Below are positions 37,324-50,852 of a stretch of 64,000 nt of DNA, one piece after another; the stretch's first letter is position 1, and the number at the start of each line of letters is the position of its first letter. Position numbers and translations under genes: made by a program. Below the pieces are notes generated by a model. That model ran no database searches. It had not been told where the DNA came from and saw nothing but the letters and a program-made list of their open reading frames with translations. Source of the DNA: Trochalopteron elliotii (taxonomy: Eukaryota; Chordata; Aves; Passeriformes; Leiothrichidae); contig JANPWX010000026.1 in NCBI GenBank assembly GCA_024734555.1, positions 992,848-1,056,847 of the forward strand, in the 5' to 3' direction.

Positions 37324-40300
37324 AAATAATTATTAAAAAAAATCACTAACCCTTGAGATAAAGGTAATTTTTAGAGTCATTACTGAATCAAAGCAGTAAT
37401 TGTCAGCTGAGACTAGGATATTCAGAGTTTTCTATCTTCTGAGGTATTTTCTTTTTCCTGTCATGTGCCCTTTCTTCTACTGGGGATTAGTTATTATGAA
37501 AAAACTTAATAAATTTGGCAATACATTTATCTGTGTTTTGTACTTGCATGGTTGTTTTCCTGATCATTTTTATATGATTTATACCTAGCTTTTAATAGAA
37601 AACTTTGAAAGCATTCTCGTGTATCTAGAGACATTTTAGATATTCTTGGATGTTAAGCCAAAGCCAAATTCACAGACAGAATGTCCACTTTTTTTAGTAT
37701 TGTGTCTTATAAGAATTTGTGATTTTGGCTTGATCAAAAATCTTGAAGCTCATTTTTATTGTTGGATTATGAAAGAGGCTTGATTGTCAACCCTGAAGCA
37801 CATCCTAGGATATGTTCTAGGTCTGAATACACGTGTTGTTATCAATTCCAAGAAAGATTGCTATGCTGAGGTCAATATGTCTCTTATGTCTGAGATGTGC
37901 AGTTGCTAAGAATTAGATGAGAATGACATCTTAGTAGAAAACTGGAAAGTGTCATGGTTTTGTTTTCAATAATTTACAGATCATGGAGGTCAAGTCTTTT
38001 TCCTTGGTCAAAATGATCTCTTGATAGAAAAGTACATTGTATGTTGATGGAAACATTTGTTGATGGAAATTGTGTCAAGCAAAATATTTTGTGAATTCAT
38101 GTCAACATTGCAATGCTGTTTTGGCTGAAGAGAGATGAAAGCCTCCCCACACACTGAATTTGTATTTTAGAAACCTTTAAGTGAATATCCCATAACACTT
38201 CAATTTGATTCTTTGTTCTGAAATATAATTTTCAATGCAGATTTTCTCCAAAATGAAAAGAAACAGATTTTTTTTTTTTTGGGTTGCATCAGTAATTTTA
38301 TGATGACCTAGGAAGTTTACCATAATGTCACTTTAATGAACTTCATTTGTTAAAACTATAATTATAAAAGACCCAAACAATAATTTTAGGTGTATTTGTT
38401 TGTGTGTCAATATTTTGATTCTTGTTTCCCACAGGAAACTGTCTAACTTCAGAAACATATTTTTTCTCTGATTCTGTTTTTTTTTTTTTTTTTATTGCTC
38501 AGTTTCTTTCCACTAAGTCTGATTTTCATCAAGTTTATATTTGGTCTCTCTTTTGTCCATTTTAAATCAAATTTTTTCATCTGGAAATCTAATCTAGTAG
38601 GTCTGACTAAGTAATTTCTGCACAATATGTAGGCTATCTACATATAATAGATAACATATCTAATATCTGCTATTTGTGCTATCTGAAATGCCTCTAATTC
38701 AGATGATATTCTTGTGTAGGAGGTACTTGTTTGAATGTGCATTTTTAAAAAAAGGCTACACTAAGATACACTGATGAATTAAACTTGTAAATCTGTGATA
38801 ATTGTCCAGACAGTTAATGAGGAACAGCTGAGCCTTTGACCTAAGACCGGGAAAAAGAAGTCCTCCATAAAAAAGCTAAAGTCAGATGAAATCTCATGAG
38901 GCTTATTAAATTGTCTATATCTTGGATTAGCTAAAGAATTGTGTTTAATTATTGTGCTCTTTTTGGATATGCAACAAAAATATCTTTTTGAGAAAAAGTA
39001 TTTCCACCTTCTAAGATGTTAATTCTTTCTTTCGTTTTAAAATTTACTTCCAATTATTTTTCCAGACATGCAAGAAGGTGGCAGTATTTTTTATCTGTCT
39101 TATTTGTCATGGAAGCATCTCTTAAATAAGCACAGGCTATTGAATATTTTCTGGATACTGGAAGGAAAACTGCAGCCATTTGGCTGAGATTTCCTGGGGT
39201 GTTAAATAACACCTTGGACATCTTGGACTATATAGCCACTCGATATGTGCAGATCAGTTTTATATAGAAAAAAACAGATTGATGCAGCTATGGTTGACTC
39301 ATTACATATTAGCTGTTGTGTACATGTGTGATAAGGCAGAGACAGAAAGAACAGAGTAGATTTTACTGCATGGGAACAGTGAGTCATTGAATTTGCTCTT
39401 CACAGCTATAAATCAGAAAACAAATAAGCATTCACGTTTTCATGCATGCAGTAAAGGAAACAAAAGAGATAACAATGTATGAATATTCAAATTTACTATC
39501 TTTTTAATTTCTTTTATCGCATTTCTTTGTTTTATTTATACACAAAACACAGAGGTGTGCAAGATGGTACACAGGTTTGTTGAGTTGTGGGCTTTTTTTC
39601 CACCAGTAAGAGTAGGTAACACTTCAATTTGAAAAGATGCAGAAACACTGTTAGCAAACCCTATGCACAGAAATCACAGGAGTCAAAGGAAAAAAATCAC
39701 CCTGTGATTAGTTAAGCAGCTAATGCCATTGCTTATCAACTCAAGGTGATGTGAAATAACTTGTTCTTTCTTTGAAATTTTCACAAGATTGCTAATTTCT
39801 TACATTTATTTTATTTTGCCCGTCTCATACGACTGCACTTGTGCTCTCTTCACAGTGCATCAGCATTACACACAAATTTCTTGGACTAAGGAGTCTGATG
39901 TAGGTCTGGCTGTTCATGTGCCTATTTTCTGACCAATAATAACAGGAACTGTTGCAATGACATCTTAAGATTGCAGCCATCTGACATCACATACAATGTT
40001 TTAATGAAAAAAGGAATAGAAAGAGATGCTAAGGAGAGGAAAGACTTGGATCCACATATAAAGTACTCTGTAAAGTGGAACTACACAGTCAAAGGGAAAA
40101 TGGTTTGCCTCTGAGGAAGAGTATTACCCTAAAAACAAGAGAGATGTGTGGAACAGCAACTATCTGAGTCAAAAACATTCCTTGATAGGTATGGGCATAA
40201 CAGCTAGTTTCATGTAAAGCTCAAAGCACAGAATTAATCTGGTTTATAAAATAATTGCTAGCCTGGTTTGTTTGCTTGAGAATATTCCTTTAGAATATTC

Positions 40301-43300
40301 AAAAATCAAATCTATTAGTGTATATAATGGCTGTGTTTTCATTGTGTGCATGTGGGTGCAACTTTTTGAACTGTGTTTCCACAATGAAAGCTTTGAAATA
40401 GCAGTAACTGCAGATAGCCAGCTATATTTGTTTAAATGTACTTCTGCTGTTATTATAGTATTTATAGAAACCTAAAGGGCCGTGGATGCAGTTTAGCAGA
40501 TATTTGTTTACATTTTAAGGACATAATTATGTGATGTCCATGAAGTTTTTGTGCAATCTATAATGGTAATTATCATGCTTGTACAAAAATACAAACTACT
40601 CTCCAAAATATGTATCCCATGGGAAATTATTCCCTCCTACAATTTTAAACTACTTAGAGGAATAATGCTCACCTACACTGTTACTGTTTGCATTGTTTTC
40701 AGTCTGGTTTTTCTTCCTTTTGTTTGATTGCTGTTGATGTACTCTCACATTGCCCAGCAGATGAACTTTTTCCTCCAGCTCATGTAAGCAGCCATCTCAG
40801 CTGAAACCACTGATGTAAGAGGCAGCAGTCATCTTAATCAATGTACCCATCTACCACTACTAGAAGCCCATAAAACCTATTGATAGAAATTATGTGTAGT
40901 TCCAGTACAGCTTCTCCAGTTCTATCATTTGCAGCTGTAAGGTGACACTGCATTGAATTTTTGAGTTCTAAGTGCTTTCATCCTGGTTCTTCACACAGGC
41001 AAGCTACAAAATGTTCATTGCTTTTCAACACTTCAGCCTCTGTAAGTGAAAACTCAGATATATATCAATTATTGTGGACTAGAAACTTTGCTGTGCCAAA
41101 TTCAGCTTGACTCACAGAAAGATAACTTTCTGGTACCTTTCTGTCATTCTGAGCTTGACTGGTAAGGCAACTGATTGGGATTAATCTGCTCTACCCTGAC
41201 CTACAATAGTGCTGGAGCAGCTCCCCCACAGCTAGCCTAGCTGTATCAAATGCCATTCTTTGGATGACAAAGTTTGTTTAGTTGGTGGCAGAAATCTGAT
41301 GAGCCAAGAGTCTTTGCGAAGAGCGTTAATCTAAGCGGAGATAAACCATATTCTTGTGTGCCTGTGATAATCAAGACTGTGTGTCACTCTACAATATTTA
41401 AGATAAATATATTTATACCTTAACTTTTGTGGTTTAAAGTATTTACAGAATCATCTAATCTGATTCTTGCTCACTTTCAAAAAGCCTGGAATGCTAAGGA
41501 GTAAATCATGCAAGGAGTTTCCAGAGGTGTCTGATTGATCTGAGCAGAATACACATGACAAGTGGGCACTGAAAGCCTGGAGCATGCAAACCTTTCACAT
41601 GGTGCAGAATAAATACTTGTTTTCAGTGAATCTAACAGCACACATTGGGAAAAAGTTACACTAGGTATTGTTTTTTCACCATGTTGCATCTCTACACTTA
41701 TGAAATGCTACAACACTTAATCATGGAATGTGTTTATCCATGGATTTCCATAGTTATCTTTGGGAAAAATGTGATTTTTCCTCTTTCTTTTACATTCATT
41801 TAATTCCTGATTCTGGATGGTCTGAATAATGTTGATCCTTGTTCTCAAGTCTGGATTAGATTGGCTTTGCAAGGAAAAGAGTGAGTTGGGGCACAACTGG
41901 CTGTGTACACTAGGTGGGTTAATTTGATCATGGTGTCCCTAAATTTCGGGATACAAATCAGAATTGCAACTGGCTGCCAGGTTCCTAAGGTTCAGTGGAG
42001 CAAATACAGTCTGGAGTCTTTCTCTGCCTCATTGATACAAGGTCAGAAATGGTTGTATTTTTATCCTGCACTGCAGGGCTTCTCTTAAGTATATTACCCA
42101 ATTACACAAGTTACTCGGGCAGTAATTTCACATTGCCCAGACTGATAATTTTCTGAGGACAGGAATATACTAAGAAAAGACTGTAGATCATGATCTAAAG
42201 GAGAGGATGATTTTCCTGATGTAATGTATATGTCTGCTCTTGAGCCAGATGTCTATGCTTCCGTTACAGTCCGTGGAGAGAAACAGGGAAGAGTAGGATG
42301 TAACTCCGCTTCTCTGACAGGGCTAAAACTATGCAGACAAATTGTTTTATATAAATGTCAGTTTTTCTACCCACCATAAAAGGAGGCTTGTATGAATAAT
42401 TTGGAAGCAGGCAAGCAAATCTTCTCCTCAGTGCTTAAAGCACAATAAATCTTTCAAGTGGGACACAGATGAAGAAACACAGCCGATCAGACTAATAATT
42501 TGGAACTCAATAATCTACCACTTCTGAAGCAGTTTGTTTCACAGGAAAATTTCTGTCTAGCTCTGAACAAAACTGCTAACATTTCACTATATGAGGGACC
42601 ATTTCAAAGGTGAGGTCTCCTGGCAGCCCCATTCAGGCTGGAAGTTGAATGAATCCTATTTTGCCTCCTCAAAGCTGTGCTGTTTGCCTTTTTAAATAGT
42701 GTCAGCTGTGTATAGAGATGCAAGACACAATTAGTGTCTCAGCCTTCAGCATGCAATTATTTCTGCTACATAAATATTTCAGCTAATTCATCAAAACAAA
42801 TTATTCACCTGCAATAACCCCAGAGACTCTATTCCTCTACAGAATTCTAATTGGTTTTACATTTGGTGAAAGCAGTAAAAGAGGGAGAGATTTTATATTT
42901 GTTGTGTTGAAATGAATTAAGACATCAGGGCAGAATGTTTAGTGAATATTGCTGAAAGACAGAACTGGTTTTGGGTTTGGCAAATTGGATTCTATCTGGT
43001 ACCCTCTCAAGCCTTTCAAAAACCTCGTATTTGTTGTCTCCTCAGAAGAATTTAATTTCTGAATAAATTTAGTATCAGAAAAATGGTGAAATATTTACAT
43101 AAAAAGTACTGTCATGCTTTTCTGAGAAAAAATGAGCATGAGGAAAGGTTTGGGGTCTTTATTTCCCCACAAGCTTGAAATTATCCAGACCGGGTATTTG
43201 GGAAAGGACTCTTAGGTCAGACAATACAAAGTAGCCTGACAGTTAAAGAGCAATCCAAGCTGGCATCACCCAGTGATCATGTGAGAAACTCTACCTATGA

Positions 43301-46300
43301 ACATAAATCTGTGTCCTTGCTTCAGACTTACATAGCAGGTACTTTGAGGAAGCAACTTCTATATCTACTGTACACTTGGATATCTTCATAACTTGCCCTG
43401 AATACTTCCTATTTATCTTGTGTCATATGAAACCTCTATTTCCTTATTCCACAAACACAAAAGTGTTTTCCAAAAGAAAGAAAAGAAAGAAATAAAAGTA
43501 GATCATGTATTTCCCCCTCCTCCAAAGTTCTTTCATATATATTTCATATATTTCTTACATGCAAATGTGTAGCTTTTGATATACATCATTTTGTAGGGTT
43601 TTTCTGGCAGGAGAATATTTTAATGTGAATAAGCACAGCTTCTGCCTGCTTCACACACTGGTTGCCTTAGTAACTGTGGCATAGTGCAGCTGAAGTGTGC
43701 TGATACCCTTGAAAAGGGAGTTTGAAGGAAGCAGATGGGCTGTGATTATCATTGGTTGGATCAATTAGATGAGTAGATTGTGAGATACTAAAAATATTAC
43801 CTTCAATTGCTTAAAAAATTAATTTTGCAAGAGGAAAAGCATTTTCAATGTGATTATTTAAGATATACGTCATTGTGTTAGCAATATTTTTATTCAGTTT
43901 ATATGATGAGGAAAGACACTACTTTCCTGTCTTTAACCAGAAGATGAACTTGATAGCTTTACTTTATTTTTAGCGGTTTCTTCATTTGCAGATAGGAGGT
44001 GCTGGTGTGAACAAAGTGTGTTAAAATGCTAAAAAATTAACAAATCCATAATAAACAAAGAATGAATTTATAAACTAGTTACCTTTGTTAAGTTTGAAAG
44101 ATGAGAAGGGTGATACTAAAATGTCTTTACAAAAAAAAAGAGGAGGAAAGGAAAAAATCTGATACTGGCAACTTTGATACTTTTGCAGAATATGAGTTCT
44201 GTCCTAGCTGAAATCTGGGGTACATTCTGTCGGGGGGGGGTGGAAGAAAAACAACTTGGAAATAGTTTTGTAAATTATCAGTTTAAGGGATTTACAGAGT
44301 ATAATTTTATTATCCTACTTTGATTTATCATAAATTTATTCCAAAGGAAAGGGAACTGAGTGACAAGATTTCTACATTTTCAAATTTTTAGGCAAAAGTT
44401 CCCTTTATTTTTTAATAGGAAAATTTGCAGGCTTGGTGTTTAATATTCCATGGCATTTGCAGAATATTGGTCACTAAATTCAAAATTACTAATAAGGAAA
44501 CAAAACCTGTATAGGAACAGAATTCTTCTGACATCCATGAGATCTTATAACTCTCCCCAAATGTAAAAAACATGTATAGCTTAACAGGAATTGCATATGA
44601 AATGCGTGAGAGACATAGTCCTTTTATTGGATGTGAATCCTTTGTATGGAGAATCTCCATTCTTTGTGTCTTAACAGTACCAGGTATCACAGACGTTTTG
44701 CAGTCACATTTGAACAAGATGGGTACCTGGCTTAGTAGCAATAATGGCTGACCCCCACACACTGGATCTTGAAAGCTGCATTTCTCTGAGGAAGTTTGAT
44801 ATCCCAGGTGTTTCTGACATGATCACCACATTGAAAGGGGCGCAGGATCACTTTTCATTTTTCCTCAGATACAATTCTTGCAGAGTTTTGCATGAGTGTA
44901 TGCTAGCACCAATGCTCTGTCATATTCCTCCTGTCAGAAATGCTCTGATTACAGCTTGTTTTCACTGCTGGGATGTCTACCTGTTTGTAACATTGCTTTT
45001 TATTGTCCCTAAGAAACTGAAAGTGTTGAGGGACTGGAAGAAAAGGATAGGCTTGGAGTTAGAAAACACAAGATGAGAGTAGGCACAGCTCCTGTGGGGC
45101 TACTTTTTTTCCTGGAAGAAATCACTGTTGGAGGAGAAGACAACAAAATGTAATTACCAGAAAGAGCATGCTGATAAACTAAAAGGTGTTTCATTTAACT
45201 CATTTAGTCAAACTAAAGATATATTTAAAACTTCTGGTCTATCTTTTATATATACACCTGTTGGTGCCTGAAGATTAAGGGTTCTCTGGTAATTCTTCCT
45301 CACACTTCAAGTAACAAAACTTTCTGAGAAAGGTGTGCTTTGCTGTAGGCCCACATAGGAGTGGGGATCAGGGAATTTACTGAACTCCAGATACTCTTTG
45401 AGACCAGGCAAGATTTTTGTTAACATCTCACAACTCTTGCAGCAGTGAATGCCAGTAAAGACCAGTCACAAAGCCTGGAGGCTGAGGGAGGTGCTCACAG
45501 AAATGCGGAATCCTCAGTAACATTCTCCAAGTCTGATCTACTGTAAAGACAGACAAATAGAAAGTGTGTGAAATTGTGTCATGTTGTTTCTCTTATTTGT
45601 GGGCTGGGGAAGCTGGAACTAGAGGAGAAATTTTATGTTTTCCTGTTTTTTTCATTAATGTAGCTCAGTCCAGCTGAGTATGTTGACGTGGCTTACAGGT
45701 AGTGACAACCGCTCATGCATTGTTACTGTTTCACTAAATTTGAGTCCCAGAGAAATGTTCAAGGATTCCTGGCTTGTTACAGGGGTCAGCAGGTCTCATT
45801 GCCTCCTTAATTGTGTTGGTTTTGACATGCTTTTACCAATTAGCTGATTGATCAGCTGATGAGCTGAGCAGAGCAAAATGGGGCATTACAGTGTGTGCAG
45901 AATTCACATGAGCAAGTTATGAAAGTAAACCATCACAGGAATTTTAATTTTAGACATCTCAGTTGGCTAGATTTCAGTCCTGGATGTGTTTAGGATAGCT
46001 AACACTACCACAGTACACATGATAAGATGAGTGACATAAGTAAGATGGATCTCTTCTTAAGGTTTCACTGCCTCACTTGATTAGAGAAGTATCCATCACT
46101 GTAATACAATGGGGATGAACACTGTGAGAAATCCTAAAACAGAAAATCAGAAAAATATTGTTAATATATATTGAATAACAGTTTCAAATTGTGTGTGCTC
46201 TCATATGTGTAACAGAGCACATAGGGAAAAGGACTGCATACTCTAAATAACTTTGGGAACATTGGAAATTAAGCATATTGTGGCAATTTTAATTACATGC

Positions 46301-46863
46301 CTATTCTGGATTAGTTTTTGGCTTTAGTTGGTTCCCTTTGTTGCCCTAGTGTTTAGGAGCAAACTTAATAAAAATGGTCTGATTGGGCACTGTCAGTAAC
46401 TTCTTTTAATTTGAGGATAACATGACATGAGGTCCCAGATAGTTTTTTGATGAATTACTTCAAAGATGTATGATCAGAACAAGAAGAAAATTCTTCAAAA
46501 AACTTGTTTGAATTAAAGGGTCACTAAAAAACTTAACTAAACATTGGCCAGTTTTTTCATAATGCAAAAAGTTGAAAAAATTTTTAAAGCTTCTTGGAGG
46601 TTGACTTGCTGTAATTTATTTTGTGAATTACAGAGAAGTTCTTACAGAGATCATGGTGAAAATGAACTCCCCTGCAGTGTGCAACCTCATTTTGTATGTT
46701 TGCCGAAACACATAGTTACTCTGAATGTCACCATAATTTAAGACATCCCTCTGTTTCTCTTGCTCTTGTGCACTAGCAATAGCTTTTATTTTCTCAGACC
46801 TTTCCTTCTGTTGTCACTAACTCTTAATTACATCAGTGCCTAACAGTATTACCTTAATTTCAG

Positions 46864-47025
46864 GAGCACCTGGAAATTCAATCACAAGTGCTTGAGAGAC
46901 TGATCATCAACCATCCATGTCATGTGTTCAAATCAACCCTTGATCCTCTCCCCACTTGGGGAGCACTTTGGATCATTGGTCCTCACTCTGCACCCACTGC
47001 TCAGTTGCCTTTGATGGAAACCCAG
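46864..47025 (+). other. Candidate internal exon, 54 codons (unrecognised protein)
   Basis: TTACCTTAATTTCAG ends at 46863. Two CTAAC branch-point-like motifs lie upstream (46817-46821 and 46840-46844). The segment ends CCCAG before GTGAGC, a strong donor, at 47026. It is exactly 162 bases, phase 0 at both ends, and open throughout in that phase, starting EHLEIQSQVLERLIINHPCH. Its composition is less AT-rich than its surroundings. I do not recognise the protein and see no neighbouring exon. It could be a lncRNA exon or a chance match. Confidence 0.18.
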
Positions 47026-49307
47026 GTGAGCTTAAGAAGAGTAAAGATAGTCTCATCTGCCATGCAAAGAGGAATTCCATTTGTTGGCAATTTATTAATG
47101 TTTTTGTGTTGCTATTAAGAAGACTCTATTAGCAGTAGAGAATTAGTTAAGTCAACAGCTTTCCAACCAAAAGCAGAAATGTAAATTTAATGGGAATTGT
47201 AAAATAAACCAGTTATTCTGGGTTAAGAAGGCTATAAGGAGAAAAATATAATGGAGAAAATTAATCTATTCCACTATTCCACAATAATATCATATATATT
47301 TTCATGCAAAGAAAAAAAAAGATGTCAGGTGAAGTAATACTCATCAAAAGCCAGAAAATGAGTATTATAAAGAATGACTTAGAAGAAAATTATACACATT
47401 GTCAAAATGAAACGTCTTCACAAGATACTCTGAATTTTGGTATTTGTTCTGGCCTCGGAGGTATTTTCTGAAACTCCCACAGGACTATGTGCAATGTACC
47501 TTTAAAGTAATGAAATTCAAACACAATCATTCTTCCTTTTAGTTCATAGAATTTAGAATAATCTTCAATATTTTCCATAGGCTTGTTCTCTACTTCCTTT
47601 CTTTACAATGCTTTCTGAGTTTCCTGTTTTCTCTTTTTTGCAGTAAAAGTAATTTAGGATGAAAGCACATCCAGGGATTTTCTGCTACATGTCCTTCTGT
47701 GTGCAGATAAGTATAAATACTAAGCTGTGTTACTCAGGTTTTCATAGCGGAAAATCCAGAAACTTTTCACTGTGTAGAAATTAACATTCTCATGTGATCA
47801 ACAGCAACCAAGCCCACTGCTGAGTAGTGCTAGCTGATCCCTTCCACATTTGCATGTGTCTAAACCACAGGAAAACCCTTAGAAGATACTTTGTAGGGTA
47901 GATGTATTATTTATTTTGTGTTATTGCTGTTTATATTGCAAACAAGATGTACACAGATGCATACCTCTGTTGGTTTTGTGCTAAGCACTTATGTACAAAT
48001 TTAGAGACTCCTAAGCCAGTGCATTCAAGTTTATACAGGACTGGAACTCATTTACTAAGTATTTCTAAGCTCTGATCACATAACCCATATGAATAAGTAT
48101 GTCTTCAAATTTTAAAAATAGACAACCTAATAAGATCTGATTTTCTAGTTAAAAATCCTAGGGTCGTGTTTGATTTGTCCTCCACAGAGCCTGACAAAGT
48201 AAGGTGAGAATAAAACTTCTACCTTGAAAAAGGAGCAAAACTTCAGAACTAATACTGATATCAGCAGTCCATCTTTGGGAGGGACATGTGATGAGTTAAA
48301 CTTGATCTCATATCCCATATGACTTCTGAACCAGCTTTTAAGTTTGGATTGACAATGAAAATGTGAAACAAACAAACCCAGAAAAAATACCAAACCTCAT
48401 AAAATTATCTCACCTATTGTGTCTTCAAGAAATATGTGCCATTTTTTCTTTATAAAATCTTTTGCCTGATCAGCATAATTTTTCTTATATGAGTTTCATT
48501 TGGAAGCTTGAAGTCATAATCTGATTTTATGAGGTACATGTAAATTACATAATATATTGCCTCAGGAAAAACGGTTTTTGGCAGCCTACTTACAGGGAAA
48601 GGTCAGTGAAAGGTTGATGCGGATGAAAATCTCATGGACAGATACATTAAAGCTGCTAAATGCTTTGTAACTCTCAGCAGTGTTGAGTTCACAAGGATGC
48701 TGAAGTGCCTTTAGCTGGCTCTATTTAGTTGTAACAGCTCAGTTCTAGACATTTTAATTTTGGGTATAGGCAGATCTGCATAAGCAGAGCATAATTCTAA
48801 AAAGCTTCTAAAATTGTAGGATGTCATAAAAGCAGGGGAAATGAATGTGTAAGCAAAGAAAGCTATGGAGAAAAGGAAGTGAAGAATTGGTTCTCTCAGT
48901 GCTTTGTATATGATGCTAAAAGAGCCAAGGCATTGTCGAAATTAATATGATGAAAAAGGAAGACTTTTCAGAAAATCTGCTCAATCCTTATTATAGTCCA
49001 TAAAGTATCTCAAATAAATATTTTGTATAGAATTTTGAAGGCTTGTTTTCCATAGATCTTGCCTTTTGAAGGGCTTATGGACTAGTTTATCACTGTATTC
49101 CTTTCCAGATGCTGGACTTTATGATTCATAAAATACAGTAACAGCACACTGACATTTGAAACTTCACAGTAATTAGTAAAGAAGAAAGTAAAAATAGATG
49201 GAAAAAAAAAAAAAAACAACAAGTGGATGCTGCAAAAATATTTTATTTGAAATGTCCTAGATAAGAAATCAGAAATACTTCAGAAAACAGTCTAAGCACT
49301 TAAAAAA
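47026..49307. other. Unannotated AT-rich DNA
   Basis: No gene recognised. An A-run lies at 49201-49216, close to the start of the next CR1 copy. Confidence 0.5.
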
Positions 49308-49630
49308 TGCTTCATCAGGAGGGGAAGTGGAGGGATATGCACTGATCTCTTGTCTGTGGTGACCAGTGGCAGGACCCAAGGGAATGGACTGAAATTGTGT
49401 CAGGGGAGGTTTAGGTTGGATATTAAGGAAAGGTTCTTTGAGAATGGTTGGGCACTGGAACAGGCTCCCCAGAGAAGAGGTCACGGCACCAAGGCTGACA
49501 GAGCTCAATAAGCATTTGGAGAAGGCTCTCAGGCACATGGTGTGACTCTTGGGGCTGTCCTGTGCAGGGCTGAGTTGAACTTGATGATTCCTCTGGTTTC
49601 CTTCCAGCTCAGGATATTCTGTGATTCCAT
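49308..49630 (+). mobile_element. CR1 LINE, 3'-end fragment (different subfamily)
   Basis: CACTGATCTCTTGTCTGTGG, TGACCAGTGGCAGGACCCAA, GGGGAGGTTTAGGTTGGAT, TTGGGCACTGGAACAGGCTC, AGGCACATGGTGTGACTCTT, GGGGCTGTCCTGTGCAGGGC and the tail GATATTCTGTGATTCC match the plus-strand order of a CR1 3' region. Compared with the copy at 30118 it has the GCACATGGTGTGACTCTTGG and TCACGGCACCAAGGC segments typical of another CR1 subfamily. The 139-codon minus-strand frame at 49269-49688 runs antisense through this element and is not a gene. Confidence 0.93.
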
Positions 49631-50852
49631 AAGGTACACTGTACGCTAACATTGGAAATTTCTTGTAGTATTCCTCCTGCAGCACCATTTTTTAAAAAAA
49701 ATATCCTCTGGGAAGACATAGTTTTCAATCAAGAACTGATGCTGAATGATGTTTAATTTGCTCATTCTGGTCATTGCCTGACTCTTGAGTTGTCTAAATA
49801 GTTATTACCCTGCTGAATCCGCAAAAATTTTTTCACTTATCCCCACACTGAATATTTTTTTTCAGAACAGAGCAGAAATTGTCCCAAATCCTTTCCCACC
49901 GTTCAGTCTGGTAGAAAAAAAAGAGACTAATGAAATCTTTGAATCTGTAAAAAAATTAAGAAGTCTTAGATCTTCATATACAACACTGAGATATTGCTCA
50001 TGAAATCCGTAATTTTTAAAGAATGTTGAAAAATTGGGGCAGATGAAGGAAAAAAGCTATTGCCATGTTCCTAAGATTAGAAAGTATCTTGCTGTGAGGA
50101 ACTAAGCTCAGTCCGTTTACTTTGTCTGAAATAAAATTGGGATGTCACTTGATTGTGACATATGAGTGTATATAACGGCTAACAAAAAGCACTTAAATTC
50201 AGCAGAGAAAGACATAATTAGAGCCTGGTAGCTGAGCCACAGACACTTGCATCAGAAATTTGGGACCACTTTTTAACAATGATGATAATTAAATGATGGA
50301 AAGAATTACTATAGGGTTGCTAAATTTACCATTTTCAAAGTCCTCAGGATGGCTGGATGGGGTAATAATGTGGGACATTCTGCACTTCTTCCAGCAGAAA
50401 TCCTGCCATTTTGGGGGAGGAGGGGGATGCTACTGTCTCCTTCTTCTTGTGGCAAATGTGCCAAAGCCAAATTGGATTGTTTTCTCAAAATTTTCCCTTA
50501 ATTAAACACCAATTACTGCAATTGAACAGAGGGATACATGATTGAGATCTAATGCCCTGTGATATGGAGCATGACAAACTAAATCAGTCTTTTGATATGC
50601 AAATCTGCAGATTTCATGCAGAGTTTTGCAATCTGGAGTAGCAATGTAACTACTGACTGTGGGCTTGTTTTTCCTCCTCATTTTGTGAGAATTGCCTGCC
50701 TTAAACAACGTTGGAGCTGATGTTGTTCATAACCTTCCTGTTTCTGGCTTAGGGTTTAAATTTTTTTCCCACATGTTGCATTTGTGAGTGGGAAGGTTGT
50801 CATAATTTTTGGTGAGTAATAAGATCTTAATATAGTTTTCTGTAGTTGTTAT
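49631..50852. other. Spacer between two CR1 copies
   Basis: AT-rich. A G-rich GGGGGAGGAGGGGG string lies at 50413-50426. No gene recognised. Confidence 0.5.

Larger units (their letters stand above)
34951..46863. other. Unannotated AT-rich DNA
   Basis: Nearly 12 kb without a recognised gene or mobile element. It holds a hairpin at 35867-35897, a short direct repeat at 37277-37323, T-runs near 38270 and 38480, a G-run at about 44231-44240 and two patches with enhancer-like motifs (39650-39770, 42640-42840). A 110-codon plus-strand frame (44744-45076) has a fair start context but no recognised domain, and an equally long frame lies next to it on the other strand. Confidence 0.45.

Noticed and set aside
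41436..41470. ACAGAATCATCTAATC as a CR1 tail
   Set aside because: It matches only the short GAATCAT motif. The TTGGAAGGGACC sequence that should follow is absent.
44744..45076. 110-codon plus-strand frame with a good start context and a hydrophobic stretch
   Set aside because: No homologous family is recognised, there is no splice or promoter context, and the neighbouring minus strand is also open (44412-44762). Most likely chance, though RNA data could overturn this.
49269..49688. 139-codon minus-strand open frame
   Set aside because: It runs antisense through a plus-strand CR1 fragment; its residues are the reverse reading of CR1 3' sequence.
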